Origin: Batillaria attramentaria
Lineage: Eukaryota > Mollusca > Gastropoda > Batillariidae
DNA: 64,000 nucleotides
Assembly: GCA_018292915.2 (NCBI GenBank)
Contig: JACVVK020000347.1
Coordinates: 585,001-649,000, forward strand
Direction: 5' to 3'
The position numbers and the translations under genes were made by a program. The notes under the pieces are model-generated. The model did not search any database and was not told the origin of the DNA. It worked only from the letters and a program-made list of their open reading frames with translations. Of this stretch, positions 34,145 to 45,525 are shown piece after piece; within the stretch, counting starts at the first letter, position 1; each line of letters opens with the position of its first letter.

Positions 34145-36776
34145 CATGCAGTGCATCTACAGGAGCACAAAAACATTATTATATCTCATAGTTACATCAG
34201 TTTAGGTGTCTTTGCACCCCTGTTTCCAGATTTTTTTGATTTTTTTTTTATCCGACCACACACACACATACACTTCTACGTCTTCTACAGCAGACGACAC
34301 GAAGTCTTCTACAGCAGACGACACGAAGTCTTCTACAACAGACTACAAGAAGTCTTCTACAGCAGACGACACAAAGTTAGTCTTCTACAGCAGACGACAC
34401 AAAATCTTCTACAGCAGACGACACGAAGTCTTCTACAGCAGACGACACGAAGTCTTCTACAGCAGACTACACGAAGTCTTCTACAGCAGACGACACAAAG
34501 TCTTCTACAGCAGACGACACAAAGTCTTCTACAACAGACGGCACAAAGTCTTCTACAGCAGACGACACAAAGTTCTCTACAGCAGACGACACAAAGAGGC
34601 GAAAGCGAATGAGAAGATTGAAATGTCTGTTCCTGGGCTTGTTTGTTTGTTTGTTTGTTTGTTTGTGTTTGAATCTCTCTCAAAAACAAAAAAACAAAAA
34701 GTTTAGGATGGGCGGCCAAAAATTAATAGGGTCGGTAAGCAGCACTGTTTTTGTTTGTTTGTGTTTTTCTTTCAGCCTTACTTTCTTACCAAGGTGTACA
34801 TACGTCCCAGCATTTCTACACTCCAGTAGACAATATATTCAGGACAATTTTTTTTTTTTTTTTTTTTGCTGCCACAACTCTTTGCCGGCTCCAGTGGTGT
34901 TCCTCCCTGGTTATGAGTGGAATCCACGGAGGGTTCGGAAGCTGGGGCAATTCAAGTTTTATTATGCATGATGATGGAGATGAGGATGATGGTAAGATGA
35001 TGCTATGGAGGTCCGTGTGGTTTGGGACTGCGGGGCAGGGCCGCATTCCACGCTTCCTGTCATAAATATCCCGGCATTAACCAGGCCCGGGAACTACCGT
35101 ACCTGCGGTGCCGGCCGTGTAATCATCATCATCCACGTCATACCAAGGGAAGCACCCCCAAAGTCGCACCCGTGAAGTGGGTGAAGCTCGGCTGTGTGGC
35201 AACAGCCTCCCCACTGGGCCCATAGCACACCCGCTCAGGGTAGGCGCCGACCTAGGTAGGAAAAATCCCGCTTGCCTCGGCTGGGATTCTAACCCGGGTC
35301 TCCCGGTCCATGGTCCGACGTGCTAACCACTACACTACGGGGGCCGGTATTCTGGACAAATGTTAACGGTCAGCTAGGACATGTGTCCTACTACAGAGTA
35401 CAGTCCCCACGACTGTGAAATCCTATATGCTCGCGTGGAACTTCTCCTCTGTCAACAGGGACTGTGAGCACTACTCACGCAGCCGTTGGGCAGAATGCCT
35501 CGATGAGATTTTTCACGACAGGGTTTGTCTGAGCGTCAGCAGGCGGGCACGTGGGGAAGTGGTCGCCGTTTATGACAGGTGCCACTATCACAGTCCCGTC
35601 CTTGCCAGTCATTCGTTCGAACGTCAGGGCTGGAAGGGAAGAGACGAAACACAAAAGGTTACGCGACGGTATTAGCTTCCGGGGCATGTAGTAAGAACTC
35701 GGCTAAATATAGTAGAAAATCTTTGCCCCTTTTAAAATTTGTGTGCAGAGTAAACAATGGCAATCTGGTGCTTTTTGTTGGCTTTGTAAACAAGTTTCAT
35801 GCCAGGTAATAGTAAGCTTAGGGGAAAATGAGGCTGGCTTGTGGACTGTTTGTATTCATGCGCGGCTGGCACAGGAGCCAGCAGACGACCGTGGAATGAA
35901 GGGGTATGTGGTCGCTGCCAACATTGCCAAAAAACGGAATATTGGAATTTGTTTAAATTTCCTCTACATATGAGTCTATGACTGCCTGATTTTTGTGAAT
36001 TTTTTGGTGAATTTTAAAGCATTTCTACGGTGTCACCTGCAGCGTTATGTGTAAGAGGAATATATAGCGTTTTCCTCCAGATTTGCATCTGTGTCGCGTA
36101 GCCTGTACTTACTAATGACTGTGGCAACAAACATGGCGGGTACTGTAACAAGTTAGTAGTATCAGCCACTAGATGGCGTGCCTCACTGAATATTGGAAAC
36201 TGGCAACCACTACAACAACAACAACAACAACAAAACAGTACTCGTCCGTCTGAACTCTAAAACGTCAGTCAATCGGTCAGTCAGTCACTCAGTTGATCAG
36301 TCAAGGTTTAATAAAGATAATCTGATTAGTTCACAAAGGTCATGTGTTTGGTTTTTTTTGGTTTTTTTTTTGTTTTGGTTTTTTTTTTTTTGGGGGGGGG
36401 GGGGTAGGGGGTGTTTGTTTTTTGTTTGTGTGTTTGTTTTTTGTTTGTTTGTTTGTTGTTTCTTGTTTTTTGTGTTCTTTCGTGGTTTTGTTGGTGGTGG
36501 TGGTGGTGGTGGTTTGTTGTTGTTGTGGTTGTTGTTTTGTTTGTTTGTTTTTTGTGCTTTGTTTTGTTGTTATTGTTGGTTTTTGTTGTTGGTTTGTTGT
36601 TGTTGCTGTTGTTGTTTTGTTTTGTTTTGGGTTTGTTTGTTTGTTTTGGGGTGGGGGTGGTGGTTGTTTTGTTTTGTTTTTGGTTGGGTTTTTTTTTTTG
36701 TTGTTGTTGTTGTTGTTTTTTTTTTGGGGGGGGGGGTTGTTGATTGTTTTGTTTGTTTGGGGTTTGTTTGTTTGGT

Positions 36777-36807
<31 letters not shown>

Positions 36808-37573
36808 GTTTTGTTTTGTTTTGTTTTGTTTAGTTTTGGGGGGGGGTGTTGTTAATCAGAACTTTGATAAAAGATGGTGTCTTCAGGTGGTTCCTGAAAG
36901 ACGCGGTAGTTCTGGATTTCAAATATGGCGGCAGGGCGTTCCACAAAGCAGGGGCAGAACACCTGAAGGAGCGAGCTCCAAAGTGCTTCTTGGTGGTGTC
37001 ATGAAATCCAGGGATGGACAAGCGGGACTAACATAAGGAATAAAGAGGACGGAATGAAGTGTGTGAACTGTACTCACTACGAGGTGCAGAAGTGGTTGTA
37101 GGAGCTGCGGTAGTGATGGCTGGTGTGGTGGCCGCTCCTGGACCGCCCGGTACTTCTTGCGAACGAAAGAAAATACTCTTGATGGACTATGTATGTTTTT
37201 TCAAATTACGCAAGAACAAAGAGAGAAGGTGGAGCACTGAAGAAGCAAGGGGGGAGGGGGGAAGAAAGTTTATACAATAACAAGGTAAAGATACTGGTTG
37301 TACTTCAGCCGATTCTCATGCCTGTGGAAAACTGAGACACAAAAACAGAACACCCCCCCCCCTCCCCCCTTCCCCTCTTCCCCCATCCCCGACCCATGGT
37401 AGATAGTGGATATGTCTATACTCACGTGCTACTGGGAGATTCGAACCGACTGAAAAAGACAAAAAAAAGAGAGAAAAAAGTAAGTCAGTCAGTAAGTAAT
37501 TCAGTAAGTGTGTACGTGTTCAACTGTAGACGTTTTATCAATTAGCTCAAAGCGACGTGAGCATGCCCAAACT

Positions 37574-37611
<38 letters not shown>

Positions 37612-38002
37612 GTTTGCACATCAGTGTTGCGATTTGAACCGAACGAGGACTGACCAAGAAACACACAAAGAGAGAACAAAAAAATACAAATTTAAGAGAC
37701 ACTGAATGAACTGACTTTTCTTGCAGGCGGAGTTTCTGCGGAGTCCCGGTTTACGGATGTAGCCAGGTTTACAATAACAGTCGTATCGCCCTATCTCGTT
37801 GACACAGTTCTCGTTCATAGCGCAGAGTGCTATCCCTTCCTTGCACTCGTCTACATCTGAAGATAAAAAAGACACGAATCTCTTTGGGCGTTTTTGAAAC
37901 AAAACAGTCAAACGTAGACAGTACAAATATCGTCAACCGATCAGTCTCAATGAGAAGAAACAGAAAAAAAAATGAAGTGGGCGATTCAAGTCATTAACTC
38001 AA

Positions 38003-38054
<52 letters not shown>

Positions 38055-39449
38055 TGTATATTACGCAAACGCTTTACCAAATTTCTGGAACTGGTTCAAA
38101 GCGCTGCAAACTGGACCCAACATGCACGCTCCTGTGAATCACACGCATTCTCTCAGCTCATACGCTGGACGTGAACACATTACAAACACGTGATGCGAAG
38201 GGTCAGCTCAGCATAATTTTCCGGAATTTAGAATTGCATTAATTTTTAAATTTTGCGGGCTGAACGTTTTTTAAAGCAGGGGGGGGGGGGGTAAATAAAT
38301 AGATAAATACATAAAGAAATACAAACAACACACGCCGTGTGCATAGTTGAAACGGGTTTTAAAACCACATTGGAAATCGCAAATACCGACAAGAACGACG
38401 TGAACGCATGAACGTGGCCAGCCTCAATAAAGACAACTTTCATACCGTGTTGATTCCTCACAAAACAACATTCCATAGCTCGTGGACACACGCATCCCTT
38501 ACCTATACATCGCGGATATTGGCCTAGTGTGTTCATCTTGAACCCGTTCCGACACTGACACGCAAAGGATCCCGGTGTGTTGATGCAGTCCGCGTTTAGT
38601 CCACACCGGATCAAAGGGAACGTGCGACATTCATCGTCATCTGTAAGTTAAAGGTGTATTTACAATAATAATAATAATAATAATTTATTTATATAGCGCT
38701 GTAATCTACTTTTAGGCAGTTCTAAGCGCTAAGAGTACAGGTAAAAGCTACAGATAAAAGTCAAGGTTCAGGGCCAGGGCAACTGCATGTATGGTACTTA
38801 ATAAGGAGATGGAGAAAGACGGAGGCAGGTTAGACGGTGCTTTGAGATGAAAACAGGTAGGTATTTAGATTTGTTTTCAATACATCGTCATCATCGGAAA
38901 ATTCAAGGTCTGTTAACATACAAATCGTCATCATCGGAAAATTCAAGGTCAGTGTAGTATTAACACATACATCGCCGCGGTCATCATCTGACAGTACAAG
39001 GTCTGTTCATATACACAACGTCATTGAAAGTTAAAGGTCTGTTAACACACAAAAACTGATCAGCACTGTTCCTAGTCCGACACGAACTAGCTACAATTTC
39101 CTCAGCCCCAAAAATTAATCATCGAAAGGCAAACGTATCAAATAGCGAATTCATCAGCAAACAACTGTCTTGCAAGGTTTCTCTATGGGGTTGATGGCGG
39201 TTGGGTGTGTGTTTGGGAGTTTAACGTCCTTTTTCACCGCGTGTGGATTTCTCTGTGGAGTGTCCGTTACATTGTATATACATGTAGTTGTCATGGTAAC
39301 GTTAACTTTGTTTATTATCATAAAGTTATATATTACAATTCTCAAAATAAAAACAGAGACAAAGTACATACCAAAACAGCCGCCATTATCATCCGGGCGA
39401 TAACCGACAGGACAGGGTGATGACGTCATTGACATCACTAGAACACCTG

Positions 39450-39544
<95 letters not shown>

Positions 39545-39813
39545 ATGAGGCCGTTACAGGACTTTTTTTTCAGTTCAGGTAAGTTTACATGATTATTACT
39601 GTAATGTTGGCTGCATGTGCTCTGTGACTGAATGGTTGAAAAGCGTTTTTAAAAAACACACTGGAGGTCGGAAATGGCAAGTCTGATGTAGAAAACTCAT
39701 TAATAGTAAATGCCAGCAATAATAACGAGGAATTTAATGTATTGTTTGGATCTCTCACCTCCGGTACACATAGAAAAGATCCACAGAACTACCGCGCGTC
39801 CCGTCAAGGTCAT
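33750..39813 (-). CDS. EGF-family secreted protein with Cys-rich tail, paralogue D
   Basis: Complete model, 280 aa. Coding exons (minus): 39759-39813, 39372-39446, 38503-38640, 37716-37856, 37426-37449, 37078-37155, 35479-35629, 33750-33930. Residues 1-18 are a signal peptide (MTLTGRAVVLWIFSMCTG). Exon 2 ends in CPVGYRPDDNGGC. EGF 1 is residues 44-89 (DDDEC, CINTPGSFACQC), EGF 2 is 90-136 (DVDEC, CVNEIGRYDCYC); both have six Cys and calcium-binding signatures. A 24-nt microexon and a Thr/Pro/Ala linker (about 145-170) follow, then a tail with FPTCPP, VVKNLIEAFC, MWWSVENC and closely spaced Cys before TAA. Junctions are phase 1 except the last intron (phase 2). Exon sizes 55 and 75 nt are identical to gene C. 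Function is not known; likely an extracellular matrix or mucus-type protein. Confidence 0.82.
34094..34141. repeat. (CA)n microsatellite
   Basis: About 24 CA units in gene D intron 7. Confidence 0.95.
34274..34597. repeat. 24-bp minisatellite
   Basis: About 13 units of CTTCTACAGCAGACGACACA(AAGT), with small variants. 24 is a multiple of three, so all frames show 8-residue protein-like repeats; these are taken as artefacts. On the plus strand each unit looks like a splice acceptor, but the host gene D is on the minus strand. Confidence 0.9.
34862..35346 (-). mobile_element. SINE family 2 (full copy)
   Basis: Minus orientation, tRNA-like head at the right end (GTGCTAACCACTACACTACG on the plus strand). 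The left end starts at a T run. Located in gene D intron 7. Confidence 0.9.
36341..36848. repeat. 500-bp tract of almost only G and T
   Basis: Only about a dozen A or C in some 500 plus-strand bases; it mixes T runs, GTTT, GTT and G runs (13 G near 36,391; 10 G near 36,727; 9 G near 36,839). Stop codons need A, so long hydrophobic open frames arise in every plus frame without being genes. It lies in gene D intron 6. Confidence 0.9.
36849..37021 (-). mobile_element. LINE C-terminal fragment (CR1/L2-like)
   Basis: Minus-strand frame GARSFRCSAPALWNALPPYL followed by KSRTTASFRNHLKT, then a stop at 36,830. This is the typical end of CR1/L2-type reverse transcriptases. No other part of the element is present. 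Confidence 0.75.
37426..37449 (-). CDS. 24-nt microexon of gene D
   Basis: Acceptor CTTTTTCAG and donor C|GTGAGT bound 24 nt encoding GSNLPVA, phase 1 on both sides, so it can be skipped without changing frame. Very short exons need good flanking sites, which it has. Confidence 0.55.
37573..37610. repeat. (GAT)n microsatellite
   Basis: About 12 units of GAT in gene D intron 4. Confidence 0.9.
38002..38290 (-). mobile_element. SINE family 3, copy lacking the head
   Basis: ATA-repeat tail, then TTGTATATTACGCAAACGCT and GGGTCAGCTCAGC-type body; ends at a G run before the tRNA-like head. In gene D intron 3. Confidence 0.8.
38660..39060. repeat. Degenerate repeats upstream of gene D EGF 1 acceptor
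   Basis: An ATA repeat with a TTTATATAGCGCTGTAATCT segment (possible SINE tail), then three to four units at 38,880-39,060 of type CGTCATCATCGGAAAATTCA plus AGGTCTGTTAACA. They resemble the EGF 1 acceptor and first codons. One copy (38,982-38,996) keeps a usable minus-strand TGTCAG|ATGATGACC. Confidence 0.6.
39198..39246 (-). mobile_element. SINE family 1, 3' fragment
   Basis: TTGGGAGTTTAACGTCCTTT plus TTCACCGCGTGTGG only. Confidence 0.75.
39458..39541. repeat. (CA)n microsatellite at the gene D exon 2 acceptor
   Basis: About 42 CA units; on the coding strand TG repeat, then GAGAGAGACAG acceptor of exon 2. Confidence 0.95.
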
Positions 39814-40390
39814 GGTCACCTCAGGGAACCACTTGTCACTTGAACTTGATGATAAACAATAAAATAAAAGAAAGTCATCAGTATCATCAGCTTCTATCCA
39901 CTTGTTTCCTGCATCAACGTGTTTGTAAACAGAATAGTTGTACTGGGAGTTACATATGTTAGGTTTTATTGTATTGTATTGTATCATACTGTAGGTTGGG
40001 GGGGGGGGGTGTTTTGGGTTTTTTTTTTGTTGTTGTTGTTTTCTTTGTTTTGTTTAATTGGTTTTAATTTTATTTCTAATTTATTTCATTTTTTACTTCT
40101 TTTCTTTTTCAATGTATTTCATTTTATTGTATCATACTGCAGCTCAGTTTATTTTATTTATTTATTTTTAGTTTTATTTCATTTTGTTTTAATTCCTTTT
40201 CTAACATTTGTAATTGTTAAACTTTGGATTTTATTGCAACATGTCAATTCTCGGTGATGTGAACGGTTCACTTCAGTAGAGTATAATGTTCGTTAACTTC
40301 CAGCAACATCCGTACCTCTGTCGTCACAACACTGGAATAGATTAGACAAAGTAAAAAAGAAACTCTTTATCGTAATGAAAGAGTGCATAC

Positions 40391-40554
40391 CTCGTACCGT
40401 CTGTTTTCCGTGATTCACCACTGAAGGCAGAGAAGAACGCTTTGTCTTGGAGTAGAAGACACGGCCTTAGCATAACCGGGATGACAACATCAGTGTGTTA
40501 TCTGGTCATATCACCCCGCTATCACATGCAGTCTTATTGCATACCATCACGTGG
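40391..40554 (-). promoter_or_regulatory. Probable first exon and promoter area of gene D
   Basis: A donor TACGAG|GTATGC at 40,391 suits a 5' UTR exon, joining the acceptor TTCAAG before 39,838. A CACGTG element at 40,548-40,553 resembles the one above the gene C TATA box, but no clear TATA box is visible. The transcription start is unknown. Confidence 0.35.
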
Positions 40555-40815
40555 TTAGGCTACATGATGTACACATGTCATATCGCTGTTTAAAGCAATG
40601 AGGCAGACGATTAAACGAAGAAACTGAATGTCGTGACACGCTAATACTGCCGCTTGAACAATATTTGAATGTATAATTTACATGGATGTATAATCTCGTC
40701 AGTATAAGTCGACAGTGAGTGGAGATAACAGGGGGCGGGGGGGGGGGGGGGGGTTTGCTTGTGCATCATGACTAACAGCCGGTTGAGTTGAAACTTGTAT
40801 TTACATTCAACTGAG

Positions 40816-40817
<2 letters not shown>

Positions 40818-40890
<73 letters not shown>
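40818..40890. repeat. (CA)n microsatellite
   Basis: About 36 CA units. Confidence 0.95.
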
Positions 40891-40895
<5 letters not shown>

Positions 40896-41126
40896 ATTAG
40901 CTTCTGGTTACCGGAATTGAATAAAACATTATTGAACTGAAACGAATTCAAATAAATAATTCCGTTCGTCTGTACATTAGACTGTATTTGTGCGACCTTT
41001 AAATTGCTTCGCTGATGCGCAATCAACTCTCGTAAGTGAAAACTATGACGTCTGTAATTAGCCAGATACATCAACTGAGTAACCTTGAAACAGTTTACGC
41101 TGGTCAGTGAGTGTGAAGTGTTCTTG

Positions 41127-41128
<2 letters not shown>

Positions 41129-41191
<63 letters not shown>
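41129..41191. repeat. (CA)n microsatellite
   Basis: About 31 CA units. Confidence 0.95.
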
Positions 41192-41193
<2 letters not shown>

Positions 41194-41215
41194 CACAGGC
41201 CGTGAGCTAGAGTTG

Positions 41216-41470
41216 AGGTCATGATCTGACACAGGGAATGGGTTTGTCATCTGACACAGGGAATGGGTATGTCAGCTGAAACACCGGGGAATGGGTTTGT
41301 CATCTGACACGGGGAATGGGTTTGTCATGATCTGACACAGGGAATGGGTTTGTCACGATCTAACACAGGGAACTGAATGGGTTTGTCACGATCTGACACA
41401 GGGAACTGAATGGGTTTGTCACGATCTGACACAGGGAACTGAATGGGTTTGTCACGACGCATCTGGTTCA
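41216..41470. repeat. Minisatellite GATCTGACACAGGGAATGGG
   Basis: Eight to nine imperfect 25-37-bp units ending TTTGTCA; later units carry an inserted AACTG. Confidence 0.9.
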
Positions 41471-42051
41471 GTGAATGAGTTTGTCATGATTTGGCAAGGT
41501 GACTGGTTTTGATCTCACAGCAAGTTTGGCTGGCAAACACCAAGCATTGTATACTATTTTAGAAGAGTGAACCGCAGCCTTGACTGTTTCAAGTGTGTGA
41601 GGTACGTCTATATATATGTATGCATGAAACTTGAGTTGCACGGTGAACTCTTAATAAACTAAAGCAGACCATCAGTCTACTCCCTCTTCACTCCAGAGGG
41701 GGAGAATGTTACTGAACAGAGAACACGACCAAACATATACAGAGGTGACTCTTACTTTCGCACTATCCAACGGGGAAACATGTTTAAACTGAATTTTTGC
41801 ACACGGACAAAGCACGTGCACCCCGCTGAACTGAGAGTGTGTATTCTGACCGTCGTCTGCTAGACTACTGCTCTCACGGCAGGAGGCCGCAGCTTTTCTG
41901 CAAAATAAATGGTATTCCGGGTTTACAGGCCACTCGCCTGTGGGTAGTCGGTAATTACAATCAGAAAATTACACTACGTTGTATCTGCTGGTGACCTCAT
42001 CAGTACAATGAACCGAAAACACTTTGTGATATTCCATCAGTGTACGGGAAA

Positions 42052-42054
<3 letters not shown>

Positions 42055-42092
<38 letters not shown>

Positions 42093-42117
42093 ATGTGTGT
42101 GTGTGTGTGTGTGTGTG
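42055..42117. repeat. (GT)n microsatellite
   Basis: About 31 GT units with one GA interruption. Confidence 0.95.
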
Positions 42118-42380
42118 ATGAACAAGATCGTGTGATGTGCATTACAGACAATGCAACATCGAGTGGTATATTTATAGAATACTATAAACATTTTTTATTC
42201 ATAATCATGCAGAGTTTATCAGTTGTTGTTTTATTACAGTTAACCACAGGTTCGTGTTGCAGCATGAAAAACAACACAACACTAAAACAACTGTGTGTGA
42301 TGAACAACTTCAACAAGATCATGTGACTCAAATTACAGACAATGCAACATCAACTAGTTTTGTTTTTGTTTCTTGTTTTT

Positions 42381-42863
42381 GCTACCCCAACTCCTTTTGC
42401 CAGCTCCAGTGGTGTTCCTCCCAGGTCATGGGTGAAATCCACGGAGGGCTGGAAGGCTGGGGCAGTTTTTTATATTATTATTATGCATGAAGATGGAGAT
42501 GAGGATGACGGTAAGATGATGCCATGGAGGTCCGTGTGGTTTGGGACTGCGGGACAGGGCCGCATTCCATGCTTCCTGTCATAAATATCCCGGCCATGTA
42601 ATCATCATCATCCACATCGTAAGACGTGTCATACCAAGGGAAGCATCCCAAAAGTCGCACCCGTGAAGTGGGTGAATCTCGGCTGTGTGGCAACAGCCCC
42701 CCCCCCCACCCCCACCCCCTGGCATTGGGCCCATAGCACAGACGCTCTGGGTAGGACTAGGAGCCGACCTAGGTAGGAAAAATCCTGCTTGCCTCACCTG
42801 GGACTCGAACCCGGGTCTCCCGGTCCACTGTCCGAAGTGCTAACCACTACACAACGGGCTGGT
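42381..42863 (-). mobile_element. SINE family 2 (full copy)
   Basis: Minus orientation; head at right (GTGCTAACCACTACACAACG on plus), with a short internal deletion relative to the other copies near 42,590 and a C run at 42,697. Confidence 0.9.
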
Positions 42864-42931
42864 ACACAGTGACAAATCAGCTTACTGAATCCTCTTCACA
42901 GTTCATTCATATTCAATAACACTGACTATTT

Positions 42932-44336
42932 TCATCTCTGCACTCGATTTCGCATGAACTCTCGTTGTGAGCTGAGCGCCCTTTCATACATGACCAAGTC
43001 CAATCCATCCACACACCGCACTACTCTGGCCTGCAGCACCAGACCGGCGCCATCTTTATCCCGGTTATCCATCACCTCGCCGATCAGCTGAAACAGACTG
43101 CCCACTTTGGCCGGGAAAGGCTCCACCAGGCTTGTGTCCACCTGAAGCTGTTTCTGTGTCTTCGGGTCAACCAGGGTCGCTTGGCATGTCTCCACATCGT
43201 GCTCGTCTAACCTGTGGAAGATGACAAATCAAAACTTAAAGACAACGCCTATCATTCAAACCTCCTGTAGCTCAGTCAGTTTCCATGCAAGTTCCACGAA
43301 ACTTCACAACTTTGTCAAAAAGGGTGTTGGTGAAATGCTCACCAAAACGTTTGTGACTTTTTTTTTGTAAATAAACAAGTAAATAAACAACAACAATGTT
43401 GGATAGTATGTTTTTTCCGCCTTCCTTAAAAGGGGAGCCGGGGTGGCCGAATGGTAGAGCGTTGGACTTCCAATGCTCAGGTCGTGAGTTCGTATCCCGG
43501 CTGGGGCCAAATATTTGTGCTGGCTTCTTCATCGTTGCCCCGTCTTTGATATCACCCGTATGTGGTGGAAAAGGACGTTAAACCCCAAAACACCCACCCA
43601 CCCACCTTCCTTAAAAGCGTGGGTGCAGTTGCACCCACAATGTACGGTACAAAATTTTCCAGTTCTTTAAAATATGGGTGCATTTGCACCCATGATATAC
43701 GGAGTGCAAGTGTTTTAGGCAGGGTACAGTGAAAGTTAACAGAAGTTATAACTTAGACATGAAAATAAGGGCAGTTCGCCTCCAGGTGCAAAGGTGTGTA
43801 CAAGCACAGTTGCTACTGGGTGGTAACTCTGTAACAAAACAAATCACACTACTCAACTGTAATTGCGCCTCTTTACTGGACAACTGTGGCTAATTAAATG
43901 CTTAGTTCGGGCTAACCCATGAGTGTTCGGGGAAGACACATCCTGGAGAGAGGAGACCATGACTAGCTAATGCTGTGCCACTAGTGAACAGTGAACAGCG
44001 AACAGACCGACTTTACATACGGGTATTTTGTAAACACACTGTAACACTAAAATCCCAGTAGCTCGCATTTAAAAGCCCAAGTGGATAGGAACGCAGTGGA
44101 TTGCCTTCGGTCAATGCGCAGTACCTATGAGACAGCGGGACACCACGTTCACCTGTGAGACAGCGGGGAACCACAGTCAGACCGAAACAGGCCGTTTTGT
44201 AACGAGATTTCTAATGCAAAACGTACACAGAATACCTTCCTGTCACACTGATGGATCTTCCAACCCAGTCTGAACAAATCTGAAGTTCGTGAACTAACAC
44301 TTGCTCTCCAAACGCAGGAAGATTCCGCGCCTCCAT
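42932..44336 (-). CDS. TEN1: CST complex subunit TEN1
   Basis: Two coding exons on the minus strand, 44236-44336 (ATG) and 42932-43211 (TGA), joined at AG|GTATTC and TTCCACAG, phase 2; 126 aa, close to the usual ~120 aa of animal TEN1. TEN1 is a small OB-fold protein that binds STN1 in the CTC1-STN1-TEN1 complex, which binds single-stranded DNA at telomeres and assists C-strand fill-in. Recognition rests on the C-terminal half: SLVEPFPAKVGSLFQLIGEV aligns with the LVEPF.A.VGSL...GE block of vertebrate TEN1, and VLQARVVRCVDGLDL followed by a helix (YERALSSQREF) matches its ARVL.CV.G..L..LE.A...QR end. The N-terminal half starts MEARNLPAFGEQVLVHELQI. The single intron contains a SINE and two palindromes. 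No clear polyadenylation signal is seen. Confidence 0.85.
43434..43603 (+). mobile_element. SINE family 1 (full copy)
   Basis: Plus orientation, near the family consensus: GGGGAGCCGGGGTGGCCGAA head, GTGAGTTCGTATCCCGG box B. Inside the TEN1 intron, antisense to TEN1. Confidence 0.9.
43619..43693. repeat. Two short palindromes, 55 bp apart
   Basis: GTGGGTGCAGTTGCACCCAC (43,619-43,638) and ATGGGTGCATTTGCACCCAT (43,674-43,693). Each has a 9-bp stem and 2-bp loop; the outermost pair differs (G-C versus A-T) in both arms. Confidence 0.8.
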
Positions 44337-44870
44337 GGCACTCCAGTACAAGTTTTCTAAATTTCTCAACAAACGTAAACTTCGTGGTACAAAAATAAAA
44401 ATTTAGACTTCAAACCTGTTCGTAACTGATATTTTGGGGGCTTGTTTTTTGTAAAGTTAACTCTACAAATAGTTCTTTTTGTTTTATATAGTTCGTTTTA
44501 TTTCTGTACCTACTTTTTACTACATTAATGCAGTTACGGAAATGCGCATTTATGATTAGTCAAAATATTTTATGATTTTACGAATTTCTTTTTGTTAGAA
44601 CAACCTTTTTGTTTCGATATTGCATTTTTGACACGTTTACTACAAAATAAAGATGTTTGCCACGGTCGTCAGAGGACAATTACGAGCTGGTGGTGGACGT
44701 TACTATGACGACTGACCAAAAATAAGTCCCTCACGTCAGAACAAAAATGGCGGTTGTGTAGATTATTTCGGGGTGACCGCAAAATGAGTAGTGTGGGGTT
44801 TGACGGCTTTCCTGACCCCTCTTAAGTACAAAACCCAACCGTTTCTGGCAAGCAAACTGCATAAGCTGAT
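44337..44870. promoter_or_regulatory. Probable bidirectional promoter of TEN1 and the USP2-like gene
   Basis: Head-to-head interval of about 0.5 kb between the TEN1 start codon and the putative first USP2 exon. AAAATGGCGG at 44,744-44,753 fits the YY1 motif that is common in such promoters, and TCACGTCA lies beside it. No TATA box at a suitable place. Confidence 0.4.
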
Positions 44871-44966
44871 ATGGTCGTAATTTTTCGGAATGGGTTTGAA
44901 AGAATCAGGCTAAAAGTGGAAACTCGGAGAGATCCCCGGCGTCCTAGTCGACTCTCGCTTGGAGAG
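44871..44966 (+). other. Possible non-coding first exon of the USP2-like gene
   Basis: GC-rich segment ending in a good donor, GGAGAG|GTAAGC. The acceptor would be TTTCTTTTTCAG before 46,332, the exon that carries the start codon. A second possible donor is at 45,303 (AGTAG|GTAAGG). The start is approximate. Confidence 0.35.
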
Positions 44967-45460
44967 GTAAGCCTTATGGAAAAACTTGGCAAGATGTCAG
45001 AATTTTGTGCAAGCTTGTTCCTTCTACGTGTGCGAGAAATCGGGTTGTCAGTGAGTACGCCATTACAATACACTTTTGGGGACCTAAGTCAATTGTATTG
45101 ATAGATTTGTCCACTATTTACATGGGCCTGTGACTATAGGCACTGCTGTGGCTGATTGCACTAGTCCGCAATAGAAGGGAGGTAGTACAGCAATAAGTTG
45201 TGTAACGTTCGTGTACGTGAGTCAGAGTGTGTTGTTGTTGTGTTCGGGATTGTTCGACCTTTTATTCCGCACATACCAGAGATTCTTGCCACTCTACACT
45301 ACTAGTAGGTAAGGTGTATTGAAAAAAAGGTTAGTGTAAACAGCAGTTTTGGGCTGAAACTAGTGAACGTTGCACAAGAAATATGATCCTGCAAGCTGCA
45401 TCAACTGAACAGTTACATTGAAACCACTGCAGCTTCTTGAGAGTAGTGTATCATGCATGT

Positions 45461-45525
<65 letters not shown>

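Larger units (their letters stand above)
40511..42931. other. Intergenic region between gene D and TEN1
   Basis: No gene seen. Contains a G run (40,737-40,753), two CA microsatellites, a minisatellite, a GT microsatellite and one SINE family 2 copy. Confidence 0.6.

Noticed and set aside
34206..34719. 8-residue repeat proteins (SRRHEVFY; CRRLCVVC) on both strands
   Set aside because: A 24-bp minisatellite gives open frames in all phases; no splice sites or family support, and it lies in an intron of gene D.
36193..37036. Large hydrophobic 'membrane protein' frames
   Set aside because: The tract lacks A, so stop codons cannot occur; the amino acids are only Phe, Leu, Val, Gly, Cys and Trp.
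43434..43515. tRNA genes at SINE heads (also 18,665, 27,044, 31,329 and others)
   Set aside because: Boxes A and B are present, but the arms do not fold into a full cloverleaf as read and the sequence continues into SINE bodies with target duplications.
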